Shown here: one piece after another, positions 8,529-16,397 of the stretch
Numbering within the stretch: the stretch's first letter is position 1
How the letters are laid out: each line of letters begins with the position of its first letter
Assembly (NCBI RefSeq): GCF_022348085.1
Contig: NZ_JAKRFN010000003.1
Location: 62,001 to 126,000, forward strand
Direction of reading: 5' to 3'
Source of the DNA: Mycobacterium sp. PSTR-4-N
GTDB lineage: Bacteria > Actinomycetota > Actinomycetes > Mycobacteriales > Mycobacteriaceae
DNA: 64,000 bases
Position numbers and translations under genes: made by a program
Notes under the pieces: generated by a model
The model's database searches: none
The model's input: the letters and a program-made list of their open reading frames with translations, nothing else
What the model was told of the DNA's origin: nothing

Positions 8529-9535
8529 GCTCGCGCCTTTCCGAGGCTCTCGCCGAGTATGCCCGTCGGACGCACCAACAGCACCAGCACCAGCAGCACG
8601 AAAGCCACCACGTCACGCCACTGCGTGCCGAACACGGCCTGGCCGTAGTTCTCCATGATGCCCAGGATCAAGCCACCCAGCAGGGCGCCGCGCAGGTTGC
8701 CGATCCCGCCGAGGACGGCGGCGGAGAACGCCTTGATGCCGAGCAGGAAGCCGCCCGAGTAGATGATGCCCTGAGGAACCTTGAGCGTGTAGAGCAGCGC
8801 CGCCGCGCCCGCCAGCAGACCACCGATCAGGAACGTCGTCATGATGATGCGCTCGCGGGACACCCCCATCAACGTCGCGGTGGTCGGATCCTGGGCGACG
8901 GCGCGGATGCCGCGACCGAACTTGGTGCGGTTGATCGCGATGTCGGTCAGCACCGCGAGCACGAGGGCAGCGACGATGATCACGATCGTGACGTTGGAGA
9001 CGTCCACCCCGAAGAACGTGAACTGAGTCTTGGGCTGCACCAACACGATCGGCTGCTGGGCATTCGGCCCGCCGTAGCCGGGGATCAACTTGGGCAGGAT
9101 GAACAGCACGAACTGCTGGAGCACGAACGACATGCCGATCGCGGTGATCAGGAACGTCAGCGAGCGGGCATGCCGTTTACGCAGCGGCCGGTAGGCGATG
9201 AACTCCAGACCGACGGCTGCGCCGCCGGAGACGAGCATCGCGAACAGCATCGCCACCCCGAGATAGACGATCGTCAGCAGCACCCCTTTGTTGTAGGCGT
9301 TGCCGCTGGGGGTGAAGCCCAAGATCATGTCCAGCGCGAAGTACGCGCCGAACATGCCGAGCATGAAGATCTCCGAGTGGGCGAAGTTGATCAACCGCAG
9401 CACCCCGAACACCAGGGTGTACCCGACCGCGACCAGGGCGTAGATGGCGCCCCACGACAATCCGTCGATGGTGAGTTGCCAGAAGCTGTCGAACAGCGCC
9501 CCGACGTTGAAATTGATGTTGGCGGCCAGAAACAT
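8525..9535 (-). CDS. livH: Branched-chain amino acid ABC transporter permease LivH
   Basis: A 336-residue integral membrane permease. GLSWGAIYALVAVGYTLVFGVLRLINFAHSEIFMLG is the diagnostic N-terminal LivH signature, and GRGIRAVAQDPTTATLMGV the ATPase-contacting loop. AAGGAG lies upstream of the ATG. A strong hairpin separates it from livK, so it is probably expressed at a lower level than the binding protein. Confidence 0.94.
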
Positions 9536-9563
9536 CGGCGTGGCGTACTCCTTCAGGAGTGCA

Positions 9564-9597
9564 AAACGCGTCCGAGCCGTCGAGCTCGGACGCGTTT
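9564..9597 (-). terminator. Hairpin between livK and livH (attenuating terminator)
   Basis: A perfect 14-bp stem (AAACGCGTCCGAGC paired with its complement) and a 6-nt loop, starting 12 nt after the livK stop. In the livK direction the stem is followed by TTTT. It should partly terminate transcription or protect the livK mRNA, the usual way of making more binding protein than permease. Confidence 0.8.
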
Positions 9598-9608
9598 CGC
9601 GTCAACGG

Positions 9609-10820
9609 TTACTGAACCTCGTACATCCAGATCAGCGTGGTGGTGAGCTCCCCGTTGGGCGTCCACTGGTACTTGCGCGCCACGCCCTGGCCGTCGTAGT
9701 TGCGCACGAAGTCGAGCAGCGCCGGCCGGGTGATCGCCCCCGAATCGATGCCCTTGAGCAGGATCGTGCCCAGGTCATAGCCCTCGGTGCTGTAGGTGCC
9801 GGGCTCCTGGTTGAACTTCTTGGTGTACTCGTCGGCGAACGCGCCGGTGGCCGGGCCGCACGGGCAGGACAGCAGCGCACCCTTGGAGGACTCACCGGCC
9901 TGCTTGACGAACTCGGGGTCCTTAGTGCCGTCGGCGCTGACGAACGTGCCCTCGAAGCCACCGTCCTTGAGCTGCTGGACGAACGGCGCCGCCTCGGCGT
10001 AGTAGCCGCTGTAGAACACCGAGTCCGGGGCGGCCCCCTTGACCTGGGTCACCGCGGCCGAGAAGTCCTTGTCGCCCTTCTTGACCGAGATGTTGCAGGC
10101 CGCGTCCGCGACCGGCCCGAGCGTGTCCCGCACGGCCTGGGCGAGGCCGAGGCCGTAGTCGGTGCTGTCATCGACCACACACACCTTCTTGTTGGCGAGC
10201 GTGTTCTTCAGGTAGTTGGCGACAGCGGGTCCCTGCACACCGTCATTGGCCAGGCCGCGGAAGAAGGTCTTCCAGCCGTTCTCCGACAGCGTCACGTTGG
10301 TCGCCGACGCGGTGGCGGCGACCAGACCGGCCTGGTCGAAGACACCGCCGGTGGCTTTCGTCTCGCCCGAGAAGGCCGGGCCGACGAGGCCGATCGTGTA
10401 CTGGTCGTCGACGATCTGAGGTGCGATCGCGGTCGCTTTCTGCGGGTCACCTTCGGTGTCGAACGGCTTGAGCTGCACCTGGCAGCCGGGGTTGGCCGCG
10501 TTGTGCTTGTCGATCGCGAGCTGCACACCGTTTTTGATGTTGATGCCCAGCGCCGCGTCGGGGCCGTTGAGCGCCCCCGCCATGGCGATCGACACCGGCG
10601 GGCAGGTGGCCTTGCCGTCGCCGGCCGGGTCGGCCGGAGCCGCGCCCTCGGCGCCCTTGACCTCTGCACCGTTCTCGTCGATCTGCACCTTCTCGACGAT
10701 CTTGAGATTCGCCTGCGTCGCCTGCTCCTCGGGCGCACCCTGGTTGCAGCCGGCCAAGGCCAGCACAATCAGGCTCGCTCCCCCGAGAGCAAATGCATTG
10801 CGTGCCACGCGACCGCGCAC
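9609..10820 (-). CDS. livK: Branched-chain amino acid ABC transporter, substrate-binding lipoprotein
   Basis: A 403-residue lipoprotein binding amino acids outside the membrane. The signal peptide ends in the lipobox LALAGC with Cys25 as the lipidation site; the mature protein has an acidic, Ala-rich linker and a type 1 periplasmic-binding fold (SIAMAGALNGPDAALGINIKNGVQLAID...). I place the start at the GTG at 10820 because GGAGG lies 6 nt upstream; the ATG at 10838 has no ribosome binding site. It is the first gene of the liv operon. Exact specificity (Leu/Ile/Val or another amide) is not readable. Confidence 0.9.
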   Translation of the reverse strand: MRGRVARNAFALGGASLIVLALAGCNQGAPEEQATQANLKIVEKVQIDENGAEVKGAEGAAPADPAGDGKATCPPVSIAMAGALNGPDAALGINIKNGVQLAIDKHNAANPGCQVQLKPFDTEGDPQKATAIAPQIVDDQYTIGLVGPAFSGETKATGGVFDQAGLVAATASATNVTLSENGWKTFFRGLANDGVQGPAVANYLKNTLANKKVCVVDDSTDYGLGLAQAVRDTLGPVADAACNISVKKGDKDFSAAVTQVKGAAPDSVFYSGYYAEAAPFVQQLKDGGFEGTFVSADGTKDPEFVKQAGESSKGALLSCPCGPATGAFADEYTKKFNQEPGTYSTEGYDLGTILLKGIDSGAITRPALLDFVRNYDGQGVARKYQWTPNGELTTTLIWMYEVQ

Positions 10821-11002
10821 GTCCCACCTCCGGTTCATGTGTTGATCGACACCGTCGTGCCTCCCCCGGACGGCGTTGGCGGCGGTGCTTCGCCGACGAC
10901 CATAACCAACGCATCGCCGTGGTGCGCGATGTTGAGGAACGCGTGGCGCGCATCCGGTGCACGGATCCGAAATCCGGCGGTTCCGGAAACGCAGTCTTAA
11001 CG

Positions 11003-11024
11003 GACGGGGTGCCGATTCCCCGTC
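11003..11024 (-). terminator. Terminator-like hairpin after pdtaR
   Basis: A 7-bp GC-rich stem GACGGGG/CCCCGTC with an 8-nt loop, overlapping the pdtaR stop codon. It is followed on the minus strand by CGTTAAG, without a U-run, as is common in mycobacteria. Moderate support. Confidence 0.45.
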
Positions 11025-11652
11025 ATTCCGCGGGTGCGGCGGCGTCGGTGGCCGGCGGGTCGAGCGTCTCGAGAACCACCTCGGCGACGCGCTTCATCGT
11101 GGTGCGGCGGTCCATCGCGGCCCGCTGAATCCACTTGAACGCCTCGGGTTCGGTCATGTTCTGCTTGCTCTGCAGCAAACCCTTCGCACGCTCCACCAGC
11201 TTGCGGGTCTCCAGCCGGTCGGAGAGGTTGGCGACCTCTTTCTCCAATTCGGTGATCTCGCTGAACCGGCTGACCGCCACCTCGATGGCCGGAATCAGAT
11301 CGGTGATGTTGAACGGCTTGACCAGATAAGCCATCGCGCCCGCGTCGCGGGCGCGTTCGACGAGTTCACGCTGGCTGAAGGCGGTGAGGATGACGATCGG
11401 CGCGATCCGCTTGGCTGCGATCTCGGCGGCGGCGTCGATGCCGTCCCGGCGGGGCATCTTGACGTCCATGATCACCAGGTCCGGACGCAGAGATTCGGCC
11501 AACTCGACGGCCTCCTGACCGTCACCGGCCTCTCCGACGATCTCGTAGCCTTCGTCGCGCAGCATCTCGGCCAGGTCGAGCCGGATCAGCGCCTCGTCCT
11601 CGGCGATCAGGACTCGGTGCGGCGCGGCGGCATCTGTCGGGGACGCAGTCAT
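11023..11652 (-). CDS. pdtaR: Response regulator PdtaR with RNA-binding ANTAR domain
   Basis: A 209-residue two-component output protein (Rv1626 orthologue) acting in antitermination or RNA binding downstream of the PdtaS kinase, which is not in this window. The receiver domain (residues ~12-125) has the acidic pair in IAEDEAL, phospho-acceptor Asp63 in IMDVKMPRRD, and Lys112 in YLVKPF. A coiled linker (EITELEKEVANL) leads to the ANTAR domain (~150-200). I start at the ATG at 11652, matching the M. tuberculosis N-terminus; a longer frame to 11700 looks spurious. Confidence 0.95.
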   Translation of the reverse strand: MTASPTDAAAPHRVLIAEDEALIRLDLAEMLRDEGYEIVGEAGDGQEAVELAESLRPDLVIMDVKMPRRDGIDAAAEIAAKRIAPIVILTAFSQRELVERARDAGAMAYLVKPFNITDLIPAIEVAVSRFSEITELEKEVANLSDRLETRKLVERAKGLLQSKQNMTEPEAFKWIQRAAMDRRTTMKRVAEVVLETLDPPATDAAAPAE

Positions 11653-11745
11653 GGTCCACATTCTGTCCGCCGATGCCCGAATGAGCGAGCGCGGGGCCAT
11701 CCTCTAAGGTGAGAGGCCGCACGACGCGGCGCGGCGTGCCGGGAC

Positions 11746-11822
11746 GCCCCCGTATCCCAACTGGCAGAGGAAACGGATTCAAAACCCGTCCAGTGTGAGT
11801 TCGAATCTCACCGGGGGCACCA
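11746..11822 (+). tRNA. tRNA-Leu (anticodon CAA)
   Basis: A 77-nt cloverleaf with encoded CCA. The acceptor stem is GCCCCCG/CGGGGGC with discriminator A. The D arm is TCC/GGA with the GG pair in its loop, the anticodon loop is TTCAAAA (anticodon CAA), and the T arm is GTGAG-TTCGAAT-CTCAC. The variable region is only 5 nt (CCAGT), which is short for a leucine tRNA. The last anticodon-stem pair is an A-C mismatch. It is divergent from pdtaR. Confidence 0.9.
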
Positions 11823-12266
11823 GTACTTGCACTACTTCCACCTACCGGCTCTGCGCCCTGATGTGACGGCCGTGGGAGTCATCTCCAGAACACATCGTCA
11901 GGGCTAGCACGAACGTTTGCGCGTCCGATGCTGCGATCACATCGAGCAAAGCGCAGGTGACAGGTCGTGGAGACGAGTGTCGGCGTCGCACCCGCGGCGC
12001 GAATCACGTCCCGATAGCCACAGCGGGCCCGATAAACCTGAATATTGTCGCCCTCGTAGAGGAATAAACCGGCACGTCAATTTTTCTTTGTTGCCAGAAC
12101 CCGTCGCCGAGATGACGGCCGCGATGGTCAGAAGACTGGTTCAACAGAAGACCAATGAACGTCAGCAAATCGATCATGATTGCCTCGAAAAGGCGTCAGA
12201 GTTTGCCAGCAACGGTAAAGTCCCCGCGAAGGCGATCAGGGGGATCGCCTTGTGGGAGGAAACTAC
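11823..12266. other. 444-bp gene-poor stretch between tRNA-Leu and a secreted PE-PPE-like gene
   Basis: No convincing gene is seen. The part from ~12040 to 12250 is clearly lower in GC than its surroundings (for example CAATTTTTCTTTG at 12078-12090). It may hold the promoter of the gene at 12267 or the remains of older DNA. A small open frame reading MTAAMVRRLVQQ (from 12111) ends at 12270, but it has neither a recognisable family nor a clear ribosome binding site. Confidence 0.5.
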
Positions 12267-13469
12267 GTGAAGACGGGTGCAATTCTCGCTGTCGGCATGT
12301 CAGCAACAGCGGCGGCACTCCTTGTCGCGCCGGTGACGCATGCGACGCCAGTCGGCGACGAAGCAAGCGGAAGCGATTCCAGGCTGCACGACACGGTCGG
12401 TGACACCACGGCCGACGGAACCGCCACCGTCGCCGCGGCCATCGACGAGGGTGACGTGCTGCCACTACTGGCCGTCATGGAGAAGTCCGACGGGTCCAAC
12501 CACGACCAGCTGGTGAAACTGTCGACGATCCTCAAGCCGATCATCGACTCGGCCCGCAAACGCAACAGTTACCCCGAGAAGAAAGGCCAGACCGCGGCAT
12601 CCGGTCGAGACGATCAACGGCGCGCTCCGCAGGATCGGGTAGCGACCGTGTCGGCGCTGGCGGCACTGTCGGGGTCGACCGCCTACATGGACGGCATCTT
12701 CAATGTCGGACCCGGCTGGAGGACCATCACCATGCCCGACGGGAGCACGTGCGGCGCCGGCTGCAACGAGGTGAAGTGGAACTACATGACCACCGACGGA
12801 AAGAGGGGCGCGGCGGCCGCGGCCGGGGCGTGGATGGACGCCCACGACACGCCGGATGCGGTGCTCTACACCTACTCTGGCTCCGCTATCGGCGCCCAGG
12901 ATGCGCGCGCGCTGCGTCCCGACTGGCAGGGCAAGATCATCCAGTTGGGTTCGCCTGCCCGCCCCAACAACGGGGCGACCTACGAGGAGGGCGGGCGTCC
13001 TGTGCTGCAGGTCGGCGGCGGGACCATCGAGTACATCAGCACCAAGAGCGACGAGGCGGCGGTGCGAAGGCAGTGGTATGGCAATCACACCTTCGGCTAC
13101 GGCGGGCGCGATTTCTCCGAGGAGACGCCGGTATCGCAAACACAGTACGGCGACAACGTGATCGACCGGGTGTACGCCGACCCACCGATCAGGGCCTCGT
13201 GGCTCACCGGCCTGTTCACTCCGAAGGCCTCTGTCCAGAAGGTCTCCGAGCAGGGTTACGTAGGCCAACACCGTCGTGACGAAACATCAACGGAGCGTAA
13301 GCAAGTGGTGAAGGACATCGCCGACGACGCCGAAAGGGCGACCACCAAGAAGACGCGGGAAACGAAGACGGTGAACAAGAAGCCCCGCCTCCGTGACGGA
13401 GACGGGGCTTCCCGGCGGAGCTGGGGCGGGTCAGCTCTCCGATCCGGCGCTGTCGCCACCGGAGCCTGA
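12267..13469 (+). CDS. Secreted PE-PPE-like domain protein, rearranged paralogue of the convergent gene
   Basis: A 400-residue exported protein. The start is the GTG at 12267, 6 nt after GGGAGGA; an upstream in-frame GTG overlaps that site. A signal peptide ends near THA (residue ~26). Residues ~65-100 (LPLLAVMEK... LKPIIDSARKRN) match a module of the neighbour at 13431, where it follows the hydrolase domain instead of preceding it. Residues ~145-310 resemble the alpha/beta-hydrolase PE-PPE domain, with VLYTYSGSAIGAQ as a serine elbow and IIQLGSPARPNNG. The final ~30 residues are translated from a terminator hairpin and look non-native. Cell-envelope esterase or acyltransferase activity is possible but unproven. 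Confidence 0.65.
   Translation: MKTGAILAVGMSATAAALLVAPVTHATPVGDEASGSDSRLHDTVGDTTADGTATVAAAIDEGDVLPLLAVMEKSDGSNHDQLVKLSTILKPIIDSARKRNSYPEKKGQTAASGRDDQRRAPQDRVATVSALAALSGSTAYMDGIFNVGPGWRTITMPDGSTCGAGCNEVKWNYMTTDGKRGAAAAAGAWMDAHDTPDAVLYTYSGSAIGAQDARALRPDWQGKIIQLGSPARPNNGATYEEGGRPVLQVGGGTIEYISTKSDEAAVRRQWYGNHTFGYGGRDFSEETPVSQTQYGDNVIDRVYADPPIRASWLTGLFTPKASVQKVSEQGYVGQHRRDETSTERKQVVKDIADDAERATTKKTRETKTVNKKPRLRDGDGASRRSWGGSALRSGAVATGA
13379..13411 (-). terminator. Terminator hairpin of the PE-PPE gene, lying inside the convergent reading frame
   Basis: A long stem, AAGCCCCG-CTCCG against CGGAG-CGGGGCTT, with 14 of 15 pairs matching and a TGA loop. It begins 20 nt past the stop of the minus-strand gene. 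On the plus strand it falls within the last ~90 bases of the open frame at 12267-13469. Confidence 0.75.
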
Positions 13470-14690
13470 TGACGACGACGTGGCGCCGACCGTCTCTCTC
13501 TTCTCGGGCGCGGCATCCTTTGTCGCCGTCTTGTCCTTCCTGGTGGTCAATTTCTTGACCTCGGTTTTGATGCTGTCGCTGAGGTTTTTGAAGACGTTCC
13601 TCTTGACCGTCGCGGTGTCGGCGCCGTTGTCGTCGGTCTGACCCTTGGTCAGGGCCTTCGACAGCGTCGTGCGCGCAGGCGGCGTCACGGCGTCCTGTGA
13701 ATCATCGACCGGGACACTGACTTTGAGCGTCTGGCTGGCGTCGTCGACGACCGGCTTCGGAGTGGCCGCGGTCGGCAGCGGGATGTTGACGATGCCGGTC
13801 TGCCACTTCTTCTGCTCGGACGGGCGGTTGCGTTTGTAGGCCGAATCAATGATCGGCTTGAGCGCTGCGCTGAGCTTGGCCAGCTGCGCCGGATCGCCAC
13901 CCGCCTCGAGCATCGGCTGCAGCAGCGGGAGAATGGGGTCGTTGTAGGGGATCAGGATCGTGGTCACCGACCCGCCGTCCTTGTTCGTCTCGACCTTGTA
14001 GCGCATCGGGTCGTTCTTGAAGTCGGTGTTGAACGCCGCGTCCACATGCAACATGTCCGCCCCCTGCACGGCGTTGAGCACCGCGAGGATGTTGAACATG
14101 TTGTCGGGCATGTCAGCCACCCCGTCGTATTCGGCGGCCACCACGTACACGTTGTAGGGCGTCACCGGGATGTCGGGACGGTACTTCACGCCCGAGTAAT
14201 AGACCCGGCTCGGCGCACCGTAGAGCATCACGTTCATGTGCGCGGGATCCGGGACCGGTTTGCCGGCTTCCCGATCCGCTTCCAGCTGCTTCAGGGCCTC
14301 GATCACCGATGGTGCCCCTTTGGACACACCACCGATGGTCAGCACCGTGCCCGTGGGCTGGGCCAAGACCGCGTTGTACAGGTTGGCAGCGCCCTCCGGA
14401 ATCGACTCCGAGAAGTCGGCGTCGCCCGGGAACGGCACGCTGACCCGATCGTCGTAATCGGCGAAATACCCGCCGAACGCCGCCATCATCTCTTCCGGCT
14501 TCAAGACCGCATAAGACCCCTTGCCGCCGACCAAGAGGGCGGTGACGCCGTTGGTGCACTTGTCCGTCGGACAGGGCGTCGCATCCGCCGCCTGCGCCAC
14601 CGGAGCAAACAACAGGCTCCCCGCTACGACGCATCCCGCCACTCCTGCCGGACGCTTGCGCGCATGCTTCAGCGCGTGAGCTCCCCCCAT
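13431..14690 (-). CDS. Secreted PE-PPE-domain protein
   Basis: A 419-residue exported protein without PE or PPE leader domains. GGAGGA lies 6 nt before the ATG at 14690, chosen over upstream TTG/ATG codons. The signal peptide ends near FAPVAQA. Residues ~45-260 are a PE-PPE alpha/beta-hydrolase domain: TALLVGGKGSYA, FPGDADFSESI, the nucleophile elbow IGGVSKGAPSVIEAL, and VVAAEYDGVADMPDN carrying the acid. A module LPLLQPMLEAG...LKPIIDSAYKRN follows, then a low-complexity, Lys/Ser/Gly-rich tail. Such domains act as esterases or trehalose-ester acyltransferases in mycobacteria; the substrate here is unknown. Confidence 0.8.
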   Translation of the reverse strand: MGGAHALKHARKRPAGVAGCVVAGSLLFAPVAQAADATPCPTDKCTNGVTALLVGGKGSYAVLKPEEMMAAFGGYFADYDDRVSVPFPGDADFSESIPEGAANLYNAVLAQPTGTVLTIGGVSKGAPSVIEALKQLEADREAGKPVPDPAHMNVMLYGAPSRVYYSGVKYRPDIPVTPYNVYVVAAEYDGVADMPDNMFNILAVLNAVQGADMLHVDAAFNTDFKNDPMRYKVETNKDGGSVTTILIPYNDPILPLLQPMLEAGGDPAQLAKLSAALKPIIDSAYKRNRPSEQKKWQTGIVNIPLPTAATPKPVVDDASQTLKVSVPVDDSQDAVTPPARTTLSKALTKGQTDDNGADTATVKRNVFKNLSDSIKTEVKKLTTRKDKTATKDAAPEKRETVGATSSSSGSGGDSAGSES

Positions 14691-14745
14691 GACCATTCCT
14701 CCCAAATGATTCTCAGGTACTGCACGATGACGTGCTAGCAGGGAC

Positions 14746-14758
14746 TTTAACAGTTAAA
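14746..14758. promoter_or_regulatory. Palindrome upstream of the PE-PPE gene
   Basis: TTTAAC-A-GTTAAA is a perfect 13-bp inverted repeat in an AT-rich patch 56 bp upstream of the ATG at 14690. A second small inverted repeat (GCACG/CGTGC, 14722-14735) lies between them. This is a candidate operator of unknown protein; the rest of 14691-14966 shows no gene. Confidence 0.4.
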
Positions 14759-14966
14759 AACGTCGGCACGCGTGCTTTCAGCAAAGATATAAGTGCATTG
14801 CCACGCGCAGCCGACGGTCGCAGGGGATCGGCCGAGGATCGACACGGGCTGCTTCCGTCCTGCGCATCCGTGTGCGATTCCAGCAAGCAAACTCGACCAC
14901 CATCACACGCCATGGCGGGCCTCCTCCGTGCCGCTGTGGTCGACTCCCGGCTGGCACGCTGGTGGT

Positions 14967-15608
14967 GTGCGCACTCCCCACCCGACAATCGTGCGTCGAA
15001 CGAGCGGTGTCCTCGCTCTGGCTGCCGGGATCAGCTACCTGACCGTCGAAGCGATCGCAGCGGCGCGGGTGCCGGCCTACAGCTACGTGGGCGACGTCAT
15101 CAGCGATCTGGGACGCCCGACGTCGCCGCTGTCGTGGTGGATGAACGCCGCTTTCCGCGTCCAGGGCATGGCGTTCGTGGTGACTGCCGCCGTACTGGTC
15201 GCCACGGCGCGGCCCGCGCGCGGCGGCCTGATGTTCACCGCGCTCGCATCCTTGTATGGAGCGGGTTCGGTCGTCGTCGGCCTGGTCCCCAGCGGAGGCA
15301 GCCACACGGCCCAGCTACTCCACGTCGCCGGTGCGACCGCGGCGATCGTCGGGGGCAATCTCGCGCTGCTCGCAGGCGGCGCCGCCGGCCTCCCCGGGCG
15401 ATCCGCGGCCGCCAGGACCCTCGGCTACATACTCGGCGTCCTGGGCCTGGCGGCTGCGGCGGCGCTGATCGGCACCGACATGCCGCAGGGAGCGTGCGAA
15501 CGGGTGGCGATCTACACGATCATCGCGTGGCAACTCGTGGTGGGTGTCGGCCTGGTGTTCAGTACAGGTCCAGCCGACGATCGTCGAGCAGATGGACGTA
15601 CTCGGTGA
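14967..15608 (+). CDS. DUF998 family membrane protein
   Basis: A 213-residue integral membrane protein with about six hydrophobic segments. Diagnostic features are the early DVISDLG motif after the first helix (YSYVGDVISDLGRPTSPLSWWMNAAFRVQGMAF) and the VGLVPSGGSHTAQLLHVAGA loop. The GTG at 14967 is chosen because it directly precedes the first helix; a longer frame starts at 14793 but has no membrane-protein character. The 3' end overlaps the convergent gene by 50 bp. Function unknown. Confidence 0.75.
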   Translation: MRTPHPTIVRRTSGVLALAAGISYLTVEAIAAARVPAYSYVGDVISDLGRPTSPLSWWMNAAFRVQGMAFVVTAAVLVATARPARGGLMFTALASLYGAGSVVVGLVPSGGSHTAQLLHVAGATAAIVGGNLALLAGGAAGLPGRSAAARTLGYILGVLGLAAAAALIGTDMPQGACERVAIYTIIAWQLVVGVGLVFSTGPADDRRADGRTR

Positions 15609-16356
15609 TGTTCTTGTCGCGGCTGAGCGAAAGATCGACGTCGGCCATCGCGACCGATTCCCCGGGCCCCGCCTCGGCCACCACCCAGCCATCGGCGGCG
15701 ACGATCGCCGTGCCCTCTGTCCAGCGTTGACCACGCTCGACGCCCGCGCGGTCGCACACCGCAACGGCGACGTGGTTGGTACGAGCGGTCGACATCGCGG
15801 TGATCACCTCGCCGGGGTGCTCCCCGTCCGGGCGCGAGAACAGCGGCCAATTGACCGGGGCGACGATGAGATCGGCGCCGTCGACCACGGCCCGGCGGGT
15901 CAGTTCCGCGAATTCCAGGTCGTAGCAGAGCATCACGGCCACCGCCCCATGCCGCGTCGGCAGCACGGGCGGCAGGTCGCGGCCGGGCGTGAAGATCAAT
16001 TTCTCCCGGTCCCACAGGTGGGTCTTGCGATAGACCGCTGACACGCCGCCGTCGTCGAGCACAGCGGCGCTGTTGTAGAGCACGCCGTCCTCGCCCAGTT
16101 CGCAGAACCCGAGCGCCACCAATGAATCTCCTGCTGCGGCAGCCCATCCCGCGAACCGGGCATCGTCACGCGTCAGCGCCACCGAGCGGGCCTCGTCGTC
16201 GCCGCTGAGCATGTAGCCGGAGGTCACCAATTCCGGCAGCACGATGATGTCGGCGCCGGCAGATCGCGCATCGGTGATCGCGGCGGAGATGCGCTCGGAA
16301 TTACCGTCGAGGTCACCGATCTGCGGATCGATCTGGCAGCACGCGATACCCGTCAT
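15559..16356 (-). CDS. Carbon-nitrogen hydrolase (nitrilase superfamily)
   Basis: A 265-residue amidase or nitrilase-superfamily enzyme. The Glu-Lys-Cys triad is visible: Glu42 in VLPELVTSGY, Lys111 in YRKTHLWDREK and Cys144 in VMLCYDLEFAE. The nucleophile region and the downstream VNWPLFSRPDGEHP fit amidohydrolases acting on small amides. A TAACCT -10 box ends 6 nt before the ATG, so the mRNA is probably leaderless. It is divergent from cya across 41 bp containing a shared inverted repeat. Confidence 0.87.
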   Translation of the reverse strand: MTGIACCQIDPQIGDLDGNSERISAAITDARSAGADIIVLPELVTSGYMLSGDDEARSVALTRDDARFAGWAAAAGDSLVALGFCELGEDGVLYNSAAVLDDGGVSAVYRKTHLWDREKLIFTPGRDLPPVLPTRHGAVAVMLCYDLEFAELTRRAVVDGADLIVAPVNWPLFSRPDGEHPGEVITAMSTARTNHVAVAVCDRAGVERGQRWTEGTAIVAADGWVVAEAGPGESVAMADVDLSLSRDKNITEYVHLLDDRRLDLY

Positions 16357-16365
16357 TCGAGCAGG

Positions 16366-16387
16366 TTATCGCTGCGATCGGCGATAA
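16366..16387. promoter_or_regulatory. Symmetric divergent promoter/operator between the nitrilase gene and cya
   Basis: TTATCGC and GCGATAA form a perfect 7-bp inverted repeat separated by 8 bp. Each arm overlaps one -10 box: TAACCT (minus, 16363-16368) for the nitrilase gene and TAAGCT (plus, 16385-16390) for cya. These lie 6 and 7 nt from their start codons. One dimeric protein bound here would cover both promoters. Confidence 0.6.
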
Positions 16388-16397
16388 GCTCCGCATC

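Noticed and set aside
12111..12270. Small frame MTAAMVRRLVQQ... (~52 residues) before the PE-PPE-like gene
   Set aside because: No ribosome binding site, no family and an overlap with the next start; kept only as a remark on the gene-poor stretch.
11746..14700. Genomic island integrated at tRNA-Leu
   Set aside because: No integrase and no second copy of the tRNA 3' end was found downstream; the PE-PPE genes have normal high GC.
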